Shown here piece after piece: positions 34,316 through 44,300 of a DNA stretch of 64,000 bases; the first letter of the stretch is position 1, and every line of letters begins with the position of its first letter. The notes below the pieces were generated by a model. It saw only the letters and a list, made by a program, of their open reading frames with translations. It did not search any database and was not told the DNA's origin. Source of the stretch: Brachycybe producta. Its lineage: Eukaryota; Arthropoda; Diplopoda; Playtdesmida; Andrognathidae. The stretch is taken from assembly GCA_036925085.1 (NCBI GenBank), contig JAUPFP010000005.1:1688001-1752000 (forward strand). The letters run 5' to 3'. The translations under genes and the position numbers were made by a program.

Positions 34316-34538
34316 GGTAGAGCCGGCAGTCCGCTGCTATGGGCGGACGGCTGGGAGAGGAGGCGGCCGGACATTGCGGTGTTTGGGGCCCGCTACGGTT
34401 TTGGTAGGAACCCAGGGCGGCCCATCCCCAGGTGTCTGGTCCAAGGTCCGACGAAATCGGTCCGTGGACGGAGAAGTCCGTCCGTGAAAACCTCCATGAA
34501 GGCTCCCATTACCGTCAATATAAGAGAATTGACGGTAA

Positions 34539-37500
34539 ATGTCTACCCATCAAATCCAGTCTTGGTGTAGGAGAATTCGCCGTATGTCTGCCCCTAAAAA
34601 GGCAGACGACGGTGAAATCTCCATGGTGACCATGCAGGAAGTGGCTGATGATGTTTTAGCCGCTACTGCACGGCCATTAGCCGCTAAGACGGTGAATTTG
34701 GCGGCTAGGCGCCATTTTGTTTGCAAATTAAACAAACAAAAAACGCCGGCACCACGTGTGTCCAAAAGAACACGTTTTCACCGTCAAAGAGGCCACCAAG
34801 AGCTGGAAAAAGAGGGCAACATAGAAAAAGTAAGTCCCTCTAAGGGAATTTCCTTCTCCTGCCTGTTGGCAGTTCTCTTTTATGTGTTAACGGTGTGTTT
34901 TACGGTCATTGACCGTATACACACGTGGTGGGTGTGGTTTCGCCGCCATGACTGTTGTCATGGTGGCCAAGCCACTATGGAAAGCACTTTTCCGGCGGGT
35001 TCAGCCTGTCCGAGCGCCGTTTCGCTTGGGAAGGCCCAAGTTCGACGGTGTTTGGGCGGTAGAAACCCGCCAGGGAGTGGTTTTCACCGATTGAAGGCGG
35101 TGAAACACGGTTTTGACCGTGAATTGCCGACTTTGGACGGTGAAAACGGCATGTTGCACGGTAGAAGTCCGTGCAATGCCCTTTCCAACCATCGGAACTC
35201 GGTGAGAGGGTGTTCTCACCGTCCGAAGGTGGTTAGCCATGGTTTTTACCGTGGTTTACCGACTTTGGACTGTGGAAACCGCGATTCGCACGGTGAAATT
35301 CCGTGGAATATCCTTTCTACCGGTTCCGAAAGGGGGAAAAGATGTTTTCACCGTACGAAGGCGGTAAGACACGGTTTTGGCCGTGAATTACCGACTTTGG
35401 ACGGTGAAAGCGAGAGTTCTCACGGTAAAAGTCCGTGGAATTCGCTTTTCCACGGTGAAAACTTGTTTTTGACAGTCTCTTCACTTTTTAACAGGTCCAC
35501 CACGGAGAAGGAGAAGGAGGAAGGTGACGGGAGTGGCCAACGGTCCCCCTCCCTCAGCCCGCTGCATCCGGGGGATGCAAGGCTGTTGGAGTCGGGATCG
35601 GAGGGCTCCCCATCATCTGGCGGGCCGGAAACGGCGGATGCTACCGTGGAATCTGTTGATTCCCCGGCGGCAGAAGCCGTGGAAGGTCCGGAGTCTGCAC
35701 AGTCGACTCCGACCGGTGTTGGAGCCTTCTGGGGCAGGTACCTGCAGTCTCCCACCAGGGATACGGCTGCTACCACCGTTCAGTCGGTGGCGGCGGTAGT
35801 TTCCCCGGTTTGTGAGTCTGCAGAAGCGGGTGTTGATGGTGGGAAGGCGGCTACCGGTGTGGTAACCGCTAGTACCCCGGAACCCGGGTCTCCGTCTGTT
35901 CGAGACCTCCTAGATTGGTCTAGGGTGGTCGAGGACAGTGAGGACGTCTCCTTGGGAGCGTCCTTAGTCATTGACACGGAGATGGAGGTCGAAACCACCA
36001 TTGATTCGGTGGTTGACGCCTCAAGGCAGTGGCGGACCCGCAACGCCTCTTCAGAGGGCTCTTTGGAGTATGACGGGAGTAGTTCGGCCTCCGAGGGTAA
36101 ACCGTCTGGGACGGGATCCCCCGGAGTTCTTCCCGCCGATCCTATGTTTTTGGAGGCCGTGGCTGTGTCCTTGGCCGAAGAAGAAGACCGCTTGGATCGG
36201 TTGGACGAAGCTAGACGGGACATGGTCCAGGAAGGTGGCTTCCTGGTCGGGGACCGTCGGTGCTTCGTCGGGGAGTTTTCGACCGTGCAGGTGAGGAAGG
36301 ACGGCGCGAAGAAGCGCAAGAAAAAGTCCGGAGCCGCACGGATCACTGCCAGAGCCAAGGCTCTCGCAGAGAGAGAGGCGATGCTCAAAGCCAAGGAGGA
36401 GGCGTTGAAGAAGTTCACGCCTGCTGGGGGGCTTCGAGCAGAAACTCTCGCCCACCCTGAAGGTTGTTCAGGGGCTGCTTGGCCAGAGAAGCCGGCTGCT
36501 GGATCGGGTCCGCCCGAGGCAGTAGCTGGCCCCTCTGGCTGGCGGTCGGACAACCCGAAGAGGGACCGGCGAGCGGAGAAGAAGGCTACCCAGCCTCCAG
36601 TACCCGCTCCCGGTAAAACGGGGAAATCTGTGAGTGGTGGTGGTGGCAAGGGACAAAAAAGGTCCCGCCCTCGCACCCCACCAGTGGCTGAAAGCTCGAG
36701 AGGTAAGAAGGCCAGGTCCTCAGGTCGAGGAAAGGCCTCCGAACCTCGGAAGCCCGAGAGCTTAGAGGATAAGCTCAAACGGCTTCAAGCTCAAGCAGCG
36801 AGCCTGCACCGACAGATCGCTCGTGCGGTCGGTGCAGGAGAGCGGCAGGAGTTTGAGCGCCGGGCTGCGGAGTTCCCTCCCCTGCAGGGAATGCCCGCCC
36901 GGAGTCCGCTCAAAACAGGGGAACCTCCTGTCGGTCGTGGCGTCCCGCCGATTGCGAGTGCCACGACCATCGCTGGCCAGAAGCGAATCGCCGAGAGGGA
37001 GGCGATGCAGGCTTCCAGTGCACCAGCCCATGGTGCGGAAGCCAAAGCGACTGGTGGCAAGAGTCAGCCGACTCTTGCACCGAAGGAGAAGTCTCTCCTT
37101 CGGGATGGTCGAGGAAGATTTGTTTCCGGACAGTCCTCCTCGACTGTCACTTCGGCTAAGGGCACTTCTTCAAAGAAGAGTACGGCTCCGGCCGGAAAAC
37201 CTTCGAAGAAGGAGTCCAAGAAGGCGAAGGGGGCTAACCACCCGCCTAAGCCTGATCGGCCCAGTAAGTCGTCGGGGTCAGTTAGGTCTGACCCGACGCA
37301 TGGTCAACCTTCCTCTCACGGGAAGAAAAAGAAAAAGGACCATAAGAGGTCCAAACGTGAGAGGAAGGGGAGTCCGACACCCTCCAGTAGTAGGCACCAG
37401 GGAGCCGAAACTGGAGGCGTCGTAACGGAAAAGGAGGAGTCCCGGCGTGCTCAGGCAAGCACGCCGGCCGGGAGTCAACCGGTCCATACCCGTCCCGTTG

Positions 37501-38426
37501 AGGCGGCGCGGATGGATGGTAGGTCGATGCGCGACGTTTTGGTCGGCACGCCTCCATCCTCCCCGAAGGTGGATGCGGTCTCGAGCCTGCGGGTTCGAGC
37601 AGTGGGAACCCTGCACCGTGTGACTTTGCCCTCACCTAAGGGCGAAGGAACCTCGGTTGCAGGAGTTAGTGTTCCCACTAAATGTGGCCCCGTGACCCCC
37701 AGTGGGGGTACATCCTTCTCTCCGGTCCATGGCGGCGGGGTATTCGATACCCTAGGACCTGAAACGTCAACCTTCCCTAGGCCTGAGGCTGAGGGACGGC
37801 GTATTGGCGCATTGCCCCCGTATTCAGATGCAGAGGTGTATCTGAATAACCGGCTTGGTCTCTGGCAGGACCAACCGGGAATGGAGGGTTGCCAATACCA
37901 CGGCTACTACCGTCTGGATGAGCCACTTCCAGAGCCGTGGGTAGCAAGGCTACCGCCATACAACATGCGCCATGTGATGGCGTTTGGTTGTGGAGGTTTT
38001 CCGGTTGTCATGGTCGTAAACCCGGTCCAGCAAACGTTTGCTATTTTGGATGTGGTGGGGCTAGATGCCGGGATAGTTCGTCTAGCCCGGCGTGCAGCCC
38101 CATTCATCCAACGTTTGCTGGGATGCGACTTAGGAGGTATGGCTAGTCAGTTTATTACTGAGCCTCTACCAGGGTGCGAGACCGAGCCCGCGGTTGCCCT
38201 GGTAGACCTCCTAACAAGTCGGACGCTTCGCACGCGTCCGCAACTCCAGGATATTCCTTTCGATGAATTCCGAGCCCTGGAGGAAAGCCGTCTTAGGGGG
38301 ACGGTCTTCGATACTGGTTTTGGGTGGCGTAACACCCAGATGTGCTTGTGGTGGGCATGTCGGTGGGCTGCGGAGTGGATGGGCTCCACTTTCGCGACAC
38401 CGCCAGAGAAGCCGTCCAGTACCTAA
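34539..38426 (+). CDS. Young gypsy ORF3, 1295 aa, unknown function
   Basis: A third long ORF in the position where env or accessory genes lie in some gypsy elements. No signal peptide or transmembrane segment typical of env is evident, so it is not an obvious envelope. Residues about 170-307 contain three in-frame 44-aa (132-bp) tandem repeats, each with HGF.RxLPTLD and SPWN-like ends. Residues about 330-560 are acidic and Ser/Pro-rich. Residues about 590-630 are Lys/Arg-rich with a likely helix (RAKALAEREAMLKAKEEALK). A basic, low-complexity stretch (KKKKKDHKRSKRERKG) suggests nuclear or nucleic-acid binding. Residues about 1095-1295 look globular (VVMVVNPVQQTFAILDVVG). The ATG at 34539 is the first in frame; expression may need splicing. 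It is uninterrupted although gag and pol are broken. Product not recognised. Confidence 0.8.
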   Translation: MSTHQIQSWCRRIRRMSAPKKADDGEISMVTMQEVADDVLAATARPLAAKTVNLAARRHFVCKLNKQKTPAPRVSKRTRFHRQRGHQELEKEGNIEKVSPSKGISFSCLLAVLFYVLTVCFTVIDRIHTWWVWFRRHDCCHGGQATMESTFPAGSACPSAVSLGKAQVRRCLGGRNPPGSGFHRLKAVKHGFDRELPTLDGENGMLHGRSPCNALSNHRNSVRGCSHRPKVVSHGFYRGLPTLDCGNRDSHGEIPWNILSTGSERGKRCFHRTKAVRHGFGRELPTLDGESESSHGKSPWNSLFHGENLFLTVSSLFNRSTTEKEKEEGDGSGQRSPSLSPLHPGDARLLESGSEGSPSSGGPETADATVESVDSPAAEAVEGPESAQSTPTGVGAFWGRYLQSPTRDTAATTVQSVAAVVSPVCESAEAGVDGGKAATGVVTASTPEPGSPSVRDLLDWSRVVEDSEDVSLGASLVIDTEMEVETTIDSVVDASRQWRTRNASSEGSLEYDGSSSASEGKPSGTGSPGVLPADPMFLEAVAVSLAEEEDRLDRLDEARRDMVQEGGFLVGDRRCFVGEFSTVQVRKDGAKKRKKKSGAARITARAKALAEREAMLKAKEEALKKFTPAGGLRAETLAHPEGCSGAAWPEKPAAGSGPPEAVAGPSGWRSDNPKRDRRAEKKATQPPVPAPGKTGKSVSGGGGKGQKRSRPRTPPVAESSRGKKARSSGRGKASEPRKPESLEDKLKRLQAQAASLHRQIARAVGAGERQEFERRAAEFPPLQGMPARSPLKTGEPPVGRGVPPIASATTIAGQKRIAEREAMQASSAPAHGAEAKATGGKSQPTLAPKEKSLLRDGRGRFVSGQSSSTVTSAKGTSSKKSTAPAGKPSKKESKKAKGANHPPKPDRPSKSSGSVRSDPTHGQPSSHGKKKKKDHKRSKRERKGSPTPSSSRHQGAETGGVVTEKEESRRAQASTPAGSQPVHTRPVEAARMDGRSMRDVLVGTPPSSPKVDAVSSLRVRAVGTLHRVTLPSPKGEGTSVAGVSVPTKCGPVTPSGGTSFSPVHGGGVFDTLGPETSTFPRPEAEGRRIGALPPYSDAEVYLNNRLGLWQDQPGMEGCQYHGYYRLDEPLPEPWVARLPPYNMRHVMAFGCGGFPVVMVVNPVQQTFAILDVVGLDAGIVRLARRAAPFIQRLLGCDLGGMASQFITEPLPGCETEPAVALVDLLTSRTLRTRPQLQDIPFDEFRALEESRLRGTVFDTGFGWRNTQMCLWWACRWAAEWMGSTFATPPEKPSST
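35060..35460 (+). repeat. Three 132-bp tandem repeats inside ORF3
   Basis: GACTTTGGAC occurs at 35129, 35261 and 35393, exactly 132 bp apart, within longer similar blocks (GGTTTTGACCGTGAATT-type). 132 bp is 44 codons, so the frame is kept. The repeats are rich in ACGGT/ACCGT. Confidence 0.85.
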
Positions 38427-38503
38427 GAAGGTCAGGTTCGGGGAGCAATCCTGGCTGGCTTGACTGACCTGTTCCCGAGACGGAACAGGGAAGTTGAGAC
38501 GAT

Positions 38504-39299
38504 TGTGGCAACCTGGTCTGCTCCAATTTTAATTTTGATGGAGCAGACGAATTTCCCTATGGTGGTCTGCCTGACAGCTACAGTAGGCTGTTGGGACGGA
38601 CGCCATTTTGGTGCCAGCAGACCTCTCACCATGAAGTCTATGGGTGAGAGGTCAGAAGTGACCTCTGTCCCCTCCAGGTGGAGTTGCCTGGAGGTTTCCT
38701 GTGGCCTAGTCAACCACAGGATCTGGGCAGTTGGTTGTAGGTTTGACAAGGGACTAGACCTGTGGGTGGAGGTCAAGGAGACCTCCATTGTCCAGCATCT
38801 GGATTCATCTTTTGTTTGTGCCTTTGGCCTGTTGGCTACTTTGCCTTTTTGTATATTTATGGGGGCTTGGCTGGATAAGGTATCCAGCCAAGTTGTGTAA
38901 ATATTGTTACTGCCTTATCATCATACATCGTAAGTGTGAATTAAACACTTTTTCATCTTTTACTTTGTGTGTCCGTGTCATTTCTTGGGGAGTACTGCGG
39001 AGGGTGGGTTGTCCGGTTTGGGGATCAACACCACCGTCTTTCCGACTTGTTTCGGCCGGTCCTCGTGTCGGCTCGCGGTAGAACCGGTGTTCTACCGCGA
39101 TATTCTCGGCGTGGCGGCGTGGTCTTTCGTCGTGTCCGTCGGGCGTGGCTCCTGGAGCCGACACAACTCAAGGAGCACCGTGCGGGAGACGGCTACGGGT
39201 ACGGTCCCGTCCCCGTGAGGAGCCGGTTGAGCGGTAAGTTTTACGCCGTTTTTGGGGTGAACTTACTGGGGTATTGTGACGGTCCGGCGGGACGTTACA
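38504..39299 (+). mobile_element. Young gypsy element, 3' LTR
   Basis: 796 bp, TGTGGCAACC..GGGACGTTACA, followed by the CAGT target duplication (39300-39303). It has one extra GT relative to the 5' LTR within TTTGTGTGTCC. The purine-rich CGGAACAGGGAAG just upstream (38480-38492) is a weak candidate polypurine tract. Confidence 0.95.
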
Positions 39300-39303
39300 C
39301 AGT

Positions 39304-39405
39304 AAAGGTTAGTTTAAGTTCTGTAACCGAACCTAATTTACTTTAAAAGAGAGAAAAAAGTGTTTTCCCACCGCCCTCTCAACTTTCTTTCGTTTCGTTC
39401 TAACA
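39304..39405. repeat. Right arm of the split palindromic element
   Basis: Inverse match to 26585-26661, including GAACCTAATTTACTTT and AAGTGTTTTCCC. It adds about 15 bp near the centre that is not represented on the left, so the gypsy insertion is slightly off-centre. Confidence 0.75.
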
Positions 39406-41290
39406 CTTCCTTCATGCAGCCCTGATTAAATGAAGGGGTGCTTAGATTTCTACTACATACAGTATATAAAGTCGTTACATCTGAGTCACATAGCATATCA
39501 CAAAAAACGGCCATTATTTGTAAGTAATGTAAGCGTGTGCCAAAAGCCGTCTTGGTCTGCGAGGCAGGAGGTGCTGTGGGGGCCATGGTGGCACAATTGC
39601 TTCGTTCGGGATCGTTTACCTCGAGTTTCTCTTTACTACAGTGATGAAGAAGTAACTTGGCGATGATAAAGAATTCAATATTGTTTTATTCAATTCTTCT
39701 TGGTTAGAATATCCGAGATTGCTCGGAGTTAAAGGCGATGGTCTTTTGTCCTTAGTAGCATGAACAAACTTTAAGAAAACATAAGAGGACCAAGAGGTCG
39801 TTGGAGAGTTGACCGTTTATTAGTTTCGTATCTTTGCTCGTGCGCACACATCCATATCGATGCACCCAAATGGTCAGTCTCCCATTCATCATGACATTGT
39901 AGGACAAAGAAAGAAAATGTGGGAAAGCGGGGGAGGTCAATGCAAGTCATTCACTGCAGCGAGTGGTAAGATTAAGGTCTGCAATCCTTGAAATGGCAAG
40001 CCTATGGCACCATGGGAACATGTCTTTGTGTTTCCTAAACAGGGAAAATCAGAAGAAGGAGAAACTAATGTGGCAACATAAAAACAAATCACTCATGGCC
40101 CTTTGTGAACATAGTTCAAGAGCCAGTAGTGGATGGTGTAGAAGGTTTTGCAGTATCGGTGATTGCCAGTATGTCATCATCGTTGAATTGCCCTGCATGC
40201 AATGTAGTTCCCCGTGCCGTATCCCTCATTTGTTGCAATGGTGTTTTCCTCTTTGGTTTCTTTCTCTTGTCTGGTGGCTTCTTTGGCTGACTTGTGGCAA
40301 TTGATATGTGGGTCGGGGGCCGTCCTAGGACCTGACGTAGTCTCTTCCATGGTTCTTAACATTTAGGCTTGCGAGGATATCCTGTGTCCCCCGGGTTTTT
40401 TTTGGGGGGGGGGGTCTGAACCGTGGGTGCAGGTTGCGAAAGGGTTAATATAGGCTCCTTTTGTTTTTGTTCGAGGGAGCAGTGATATAGGAATGGTGAC
40501 CAGTGGAGACATTTTATTTTGTGGGTTATTGCTGTCATTGATAACGGAAGGTCTGTTTTTTTTTTTTTTTTCCGGTTTCTTCTGCATTTCCGTTAGCTCC
40601 TTTTTTCTATCGTTCACTCCATTCCCCCATTTCAAACACCTGTCCGCAGGTGTTTCCAGCTTATGTGTTTCAGATATTGATGTGTTCTCATGCTCTTAAT
40701 TCGCATATGGTATCACTTACGATCTTTATGACGGTGTATCCTGGTATCCATCATCTTGTACGACTCCAAGGTTTTGTACCAAGACGTATTCACCGATTTT
40801 ATTTTTTGTAGGGTTCCTTACATCTGCCACAATAAGTATGTCGCATGCAAGTTTGCTTTTGCTATTTCAAGTTATCCGATGGTATCCGCTTGGAAGCTCT
40901 TAGGGTCAGAATTTCATTATTGTTTTCAACATTGGTGTTTTCGCAAATTTGGTATCGAGTTGTTTATCGGATGCTGATACACAACTCGTATGTCTGATGA
41001 ATTTACTAGCTGAATCGGCTACTGTCCCATAACAGTCTCGTTGCATGTGAGCCACCACTTCACGTGACAGGAGTGTCACCTTGAATTTGGGAAGTGGTGG
41101 TTGTTCAGTGCCTCGATTTTGAGATAGTTCACTGTGGCTGACTTGTGTTCAAAGTCTTAGTAATGCATACTGCAAGGAATGCAACATCTGTTTTCTAATT
41201 GTTGAGCTTTTACAGATTCTTCACATGTGCAAAGTAACTTTTGTAGTTTTTTATTAACAAATTTTGTATTTTTTTAGGTTTTCTTTGACA
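39406..41290. other. Region upstream of ENY2; no gene firmly recognised
   Basis: Contains a G-tract near 40400-40410 and a T-tract near 40557-40571. On the minus strand around 40680-41000 a decayed coding-like stretch (NKIGEYVLVQN and neighbours) vaguely resembles the region after integrase in retroelements, but stops interrupt it and I cannot assign it. The ENY2 promoter must lie in the right part; no TATA box is evident. Confidence 0.35.
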
Positions 41291-41299
41291 ATTCAAGCA

Positions 41300-41316
41300 A
41301 TGACATCTTCCTCAGA
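41300..41316 (+). CDS. ENY2: ENY2 exon 1 coding part
   Basis: 17 coding bases, ATG ACA TCT TCC TCA GA, then donor GTAAGG. A strong acceptor-like tract (ATTTTGTATTTTTTTAG) ends 25 bp before the ATG, so there may be a 5' UTR intron, or a spliced-leader acceptor if this animal trans-splices. Confidence 0.8.
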
Positions 41317-44300
41317 GTAAGGACATTTTTGATACAGAAGCATGCAGAATCATACAAGTGATAGGAATTAATTTGTGTTCTTCAACAGGGATCAAGATCG
41401 CAAACAGACTGACACCAAAATGAAACAAGCGATTGATCAGAAGCTAATTGAAACCGGAGAAAAGGAACGGTCAGTTTAGTGTGTTTTAAATGATGATACA
41501 GTAGTTTCTTGATTATGCTATAGATAAACTAGTAGCTTGTGTTAAGAGGCTACGTCACTAAATTACTTCGAGAAATCTTCACAAAGAGCGCTAGCATCGT
41601 TTTTCTATTGAGCCCATAGAACCCGATGTTAAAGAAGAAACGTTAGTTTTTAAAATACTTCATATTTAATTCATATTTAAAGTTGTCCAATATTAAGTTT
41701 TCAAAGTGCAATGTGCACCTTAAGTATACGCTGATCGAGTGATAGAATGACAAAGAATTGGTAAGTGCACTTATATTTTTAAAAAGTATTTCTAAATCGC
41801 GAATTTCTAACTCTTAACTCAATTGAGTATGCCCTCGTAAGCAAAAATATCTATTAAAATGCTTGTAAAAATACCTAAAAAAATGTAACAAACCACAAGT
41901 AAACTACAGTACGGCCAACACATTGGTGCACGTGCTGATTTTTTCCCTGGTTTTTTAAAATTATGTTAAGGTATTTTTACGAGCTTTTTTAATGGATGAT
42001 TTTTTCTTATTTGGACGTACTCAATTTTCTTTAACATTTAGTCTATGAGCTTAATAGAAAAACGATGCTAGCGCTCTTCGCGGAGATTTCTCTAAGTAAT
42101 TTAGTAATGTAGCCTCTTAACGTATGGATTGACTTTAAAATATTCTGCTCAACAAGTGGCTTAGAAGTAAGCTTTATTCCTAAATATTCGTGAGAGTCTA
42201 CACTCAGGACTGGAATTTGGACCCTATTGTATATGGAAACGCTATTGGATTCCTCCTCCTAGCTGTCTTTATTATTAAACATTTTTTATTATGTGGAAGT
42301 TGCCATTTACCACACCATGCTTCTAATGCTTTCAGGTCACTTTCAGTAGTATGACGGTCATCGTCAGAAGTCACCTTCTGTTTAATTATTTGTGTCAGCA
42401 CGATTAGCTGGCAATTACTGCTAACATGAATGTTAACGTCAATGAGAAGTTAAATATGCTTATTCATAAAAAAAATGTTTTTATGTAGGCTTAAAGAACT
42501 TTTAAGAACTCGACTGATTGAATGTGGCTGGCAAGATCAATTGAAGTTTCATTGCAAAGGTAATACATAATAGCTTGGAAGTTAAAAACATTATTGAGTT
42601 GGATAAGTATAACATACTTTTTAAGGGATGATTAAATGTTTTTTTAGCTCAACATATTTTGGTTACTATGTGTAGGGATGGGTAAATGTCACAAAAGTAA
42701 TATTATACGTTGACGTATAATACGTGACGTATTGTACTGTATAAAATGACAGGCAAGGGGCCGCACGGTTAAAAGTTATTATTGGGTCTACTTCTTCCAT
42801 CGTTTCTGTTATGGACCGAATTTGATGGAGGGACGGTGCTTAATGAAAAGAACAGAATAGGGTTGAAACGAAAAGGTGGTGCATACGTTAAGAGACTATT
42901 GCAAGCTTACTTCGACACTTAGCGTTAGCATCGTTGTTCTATTGAGTCCATAGAACCGATGTTAAAGAAAAAGTGTTAATTTTTAAAATACAGTTTATTT
43001 TTCATATTTAAAGTTGTCCAATTTTAATTTTTCAAAGTCCAATGTGCACCTTAAATATATGCTATTCGAGTGGTAGAATGACAACAAATTGGTAAATACA
43101 GTTATATTTTTAAAAACTTTCAAAATCGCAAATTTTTAACACTTTGTTAAACTAAATTGAGTAAGCCCAAATAAGAAGAAACCATCCATTAAAAAATGCT
43201 CTTAAAATACGTCTAATTAATTTTTAAAAATACAATTAAACCACAGAAAAGCCAACACGTGCTGATTTTTTTCTGTTTTTTTAAAAATTATTTTACGTAT
43301 TTTACGAGCATTTTAATTGATGTTTTTTCTTATTTGGGCGTACTCAATGGAGTTTAACATCGAGTTAAAGATTCATGATTTTGAAATATTATTTAAAAAT
43401 ATAATTCATTCTATCCCTAGATCAGCATATATTTAAGGTCACTTTGAACCATCAAAATTGGACAACTTTAAATGTGAAAAATAATCTGTGTATTTTAAAA
43501 ATTAACATTTTTTATGGGCTCAATAGGACAACGATGCTAACGCTAAGTGTTGGAGTAAGTTTGCAACATAGTCTCAACGTATGCACCACCTTTTCGTTTC
43601 AACCCTATTCTGTTCTTTTCATTAAGCACCGTCCCTCCATCAACTTCCGTCCATAACGGAACTAATGGAGGAAGTTGACCCAATGATAACTTTTAACCGT
43701 GTGGCCCCCACTTGCCTGTTATAAAACGTATAAAAACTGTATAAGCAAGGATGGGTAGGTATAATATGTCTCGTATTATACGTGGTTTTATACCGTATAT
43801 TATACCGTATAACACGTGACGTAGAAAAATATTATTTTGTGTACATTTAAAACCAAATGTACAAAACTAAAAAAGTACAAAAAGGTTAATAAAACAAAAT
43901 CACACGATTTTTTAAATGTTCAAAAGAAGTGTTTCATTAAAAAAAATAGTTGCAAATTTGCAGCATGGAAAAAACTGGAAAATTGCAAAGAAAAAAAGGC
44001 TGAAAAGAAAAATTAAATATTTCAAAATTTAAATGTAACTGTCATTTGAAATATTATTACTACTCTTCAGAATGCTGTTTATTTTGCACTTTAAGAACGT
44101 GATAAATGTAAAGACGTTTTCTGGTTTGTCGGAAGGAAGCGTATTCCTTATTGCAGAATAAACAAGACGGGTTCAAAAACAGACTTTCCAGAACAGCTGT
44201 GGATGCGGGAATACTTTGTACTTGTTCTGCCAGCTCACTCATTGTATCAAGTTTGTTTTCGTTTAACTTGATTCAAATGAAATGAAAACAAACTTGATAC

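Noticed and set aside
35780-36778. 332-codon minus-strand ORF opposite ORF3
   Set aside because: It is a shadow of the GC-rich plus-strand ORF3 and shows no recognisable motif.
34539-38426. ORF3 as a retroviral-type envelope gene
   Set aside because: No signal peptide, transmembrane segment, or Cys pattern of an envelope protein is visible.
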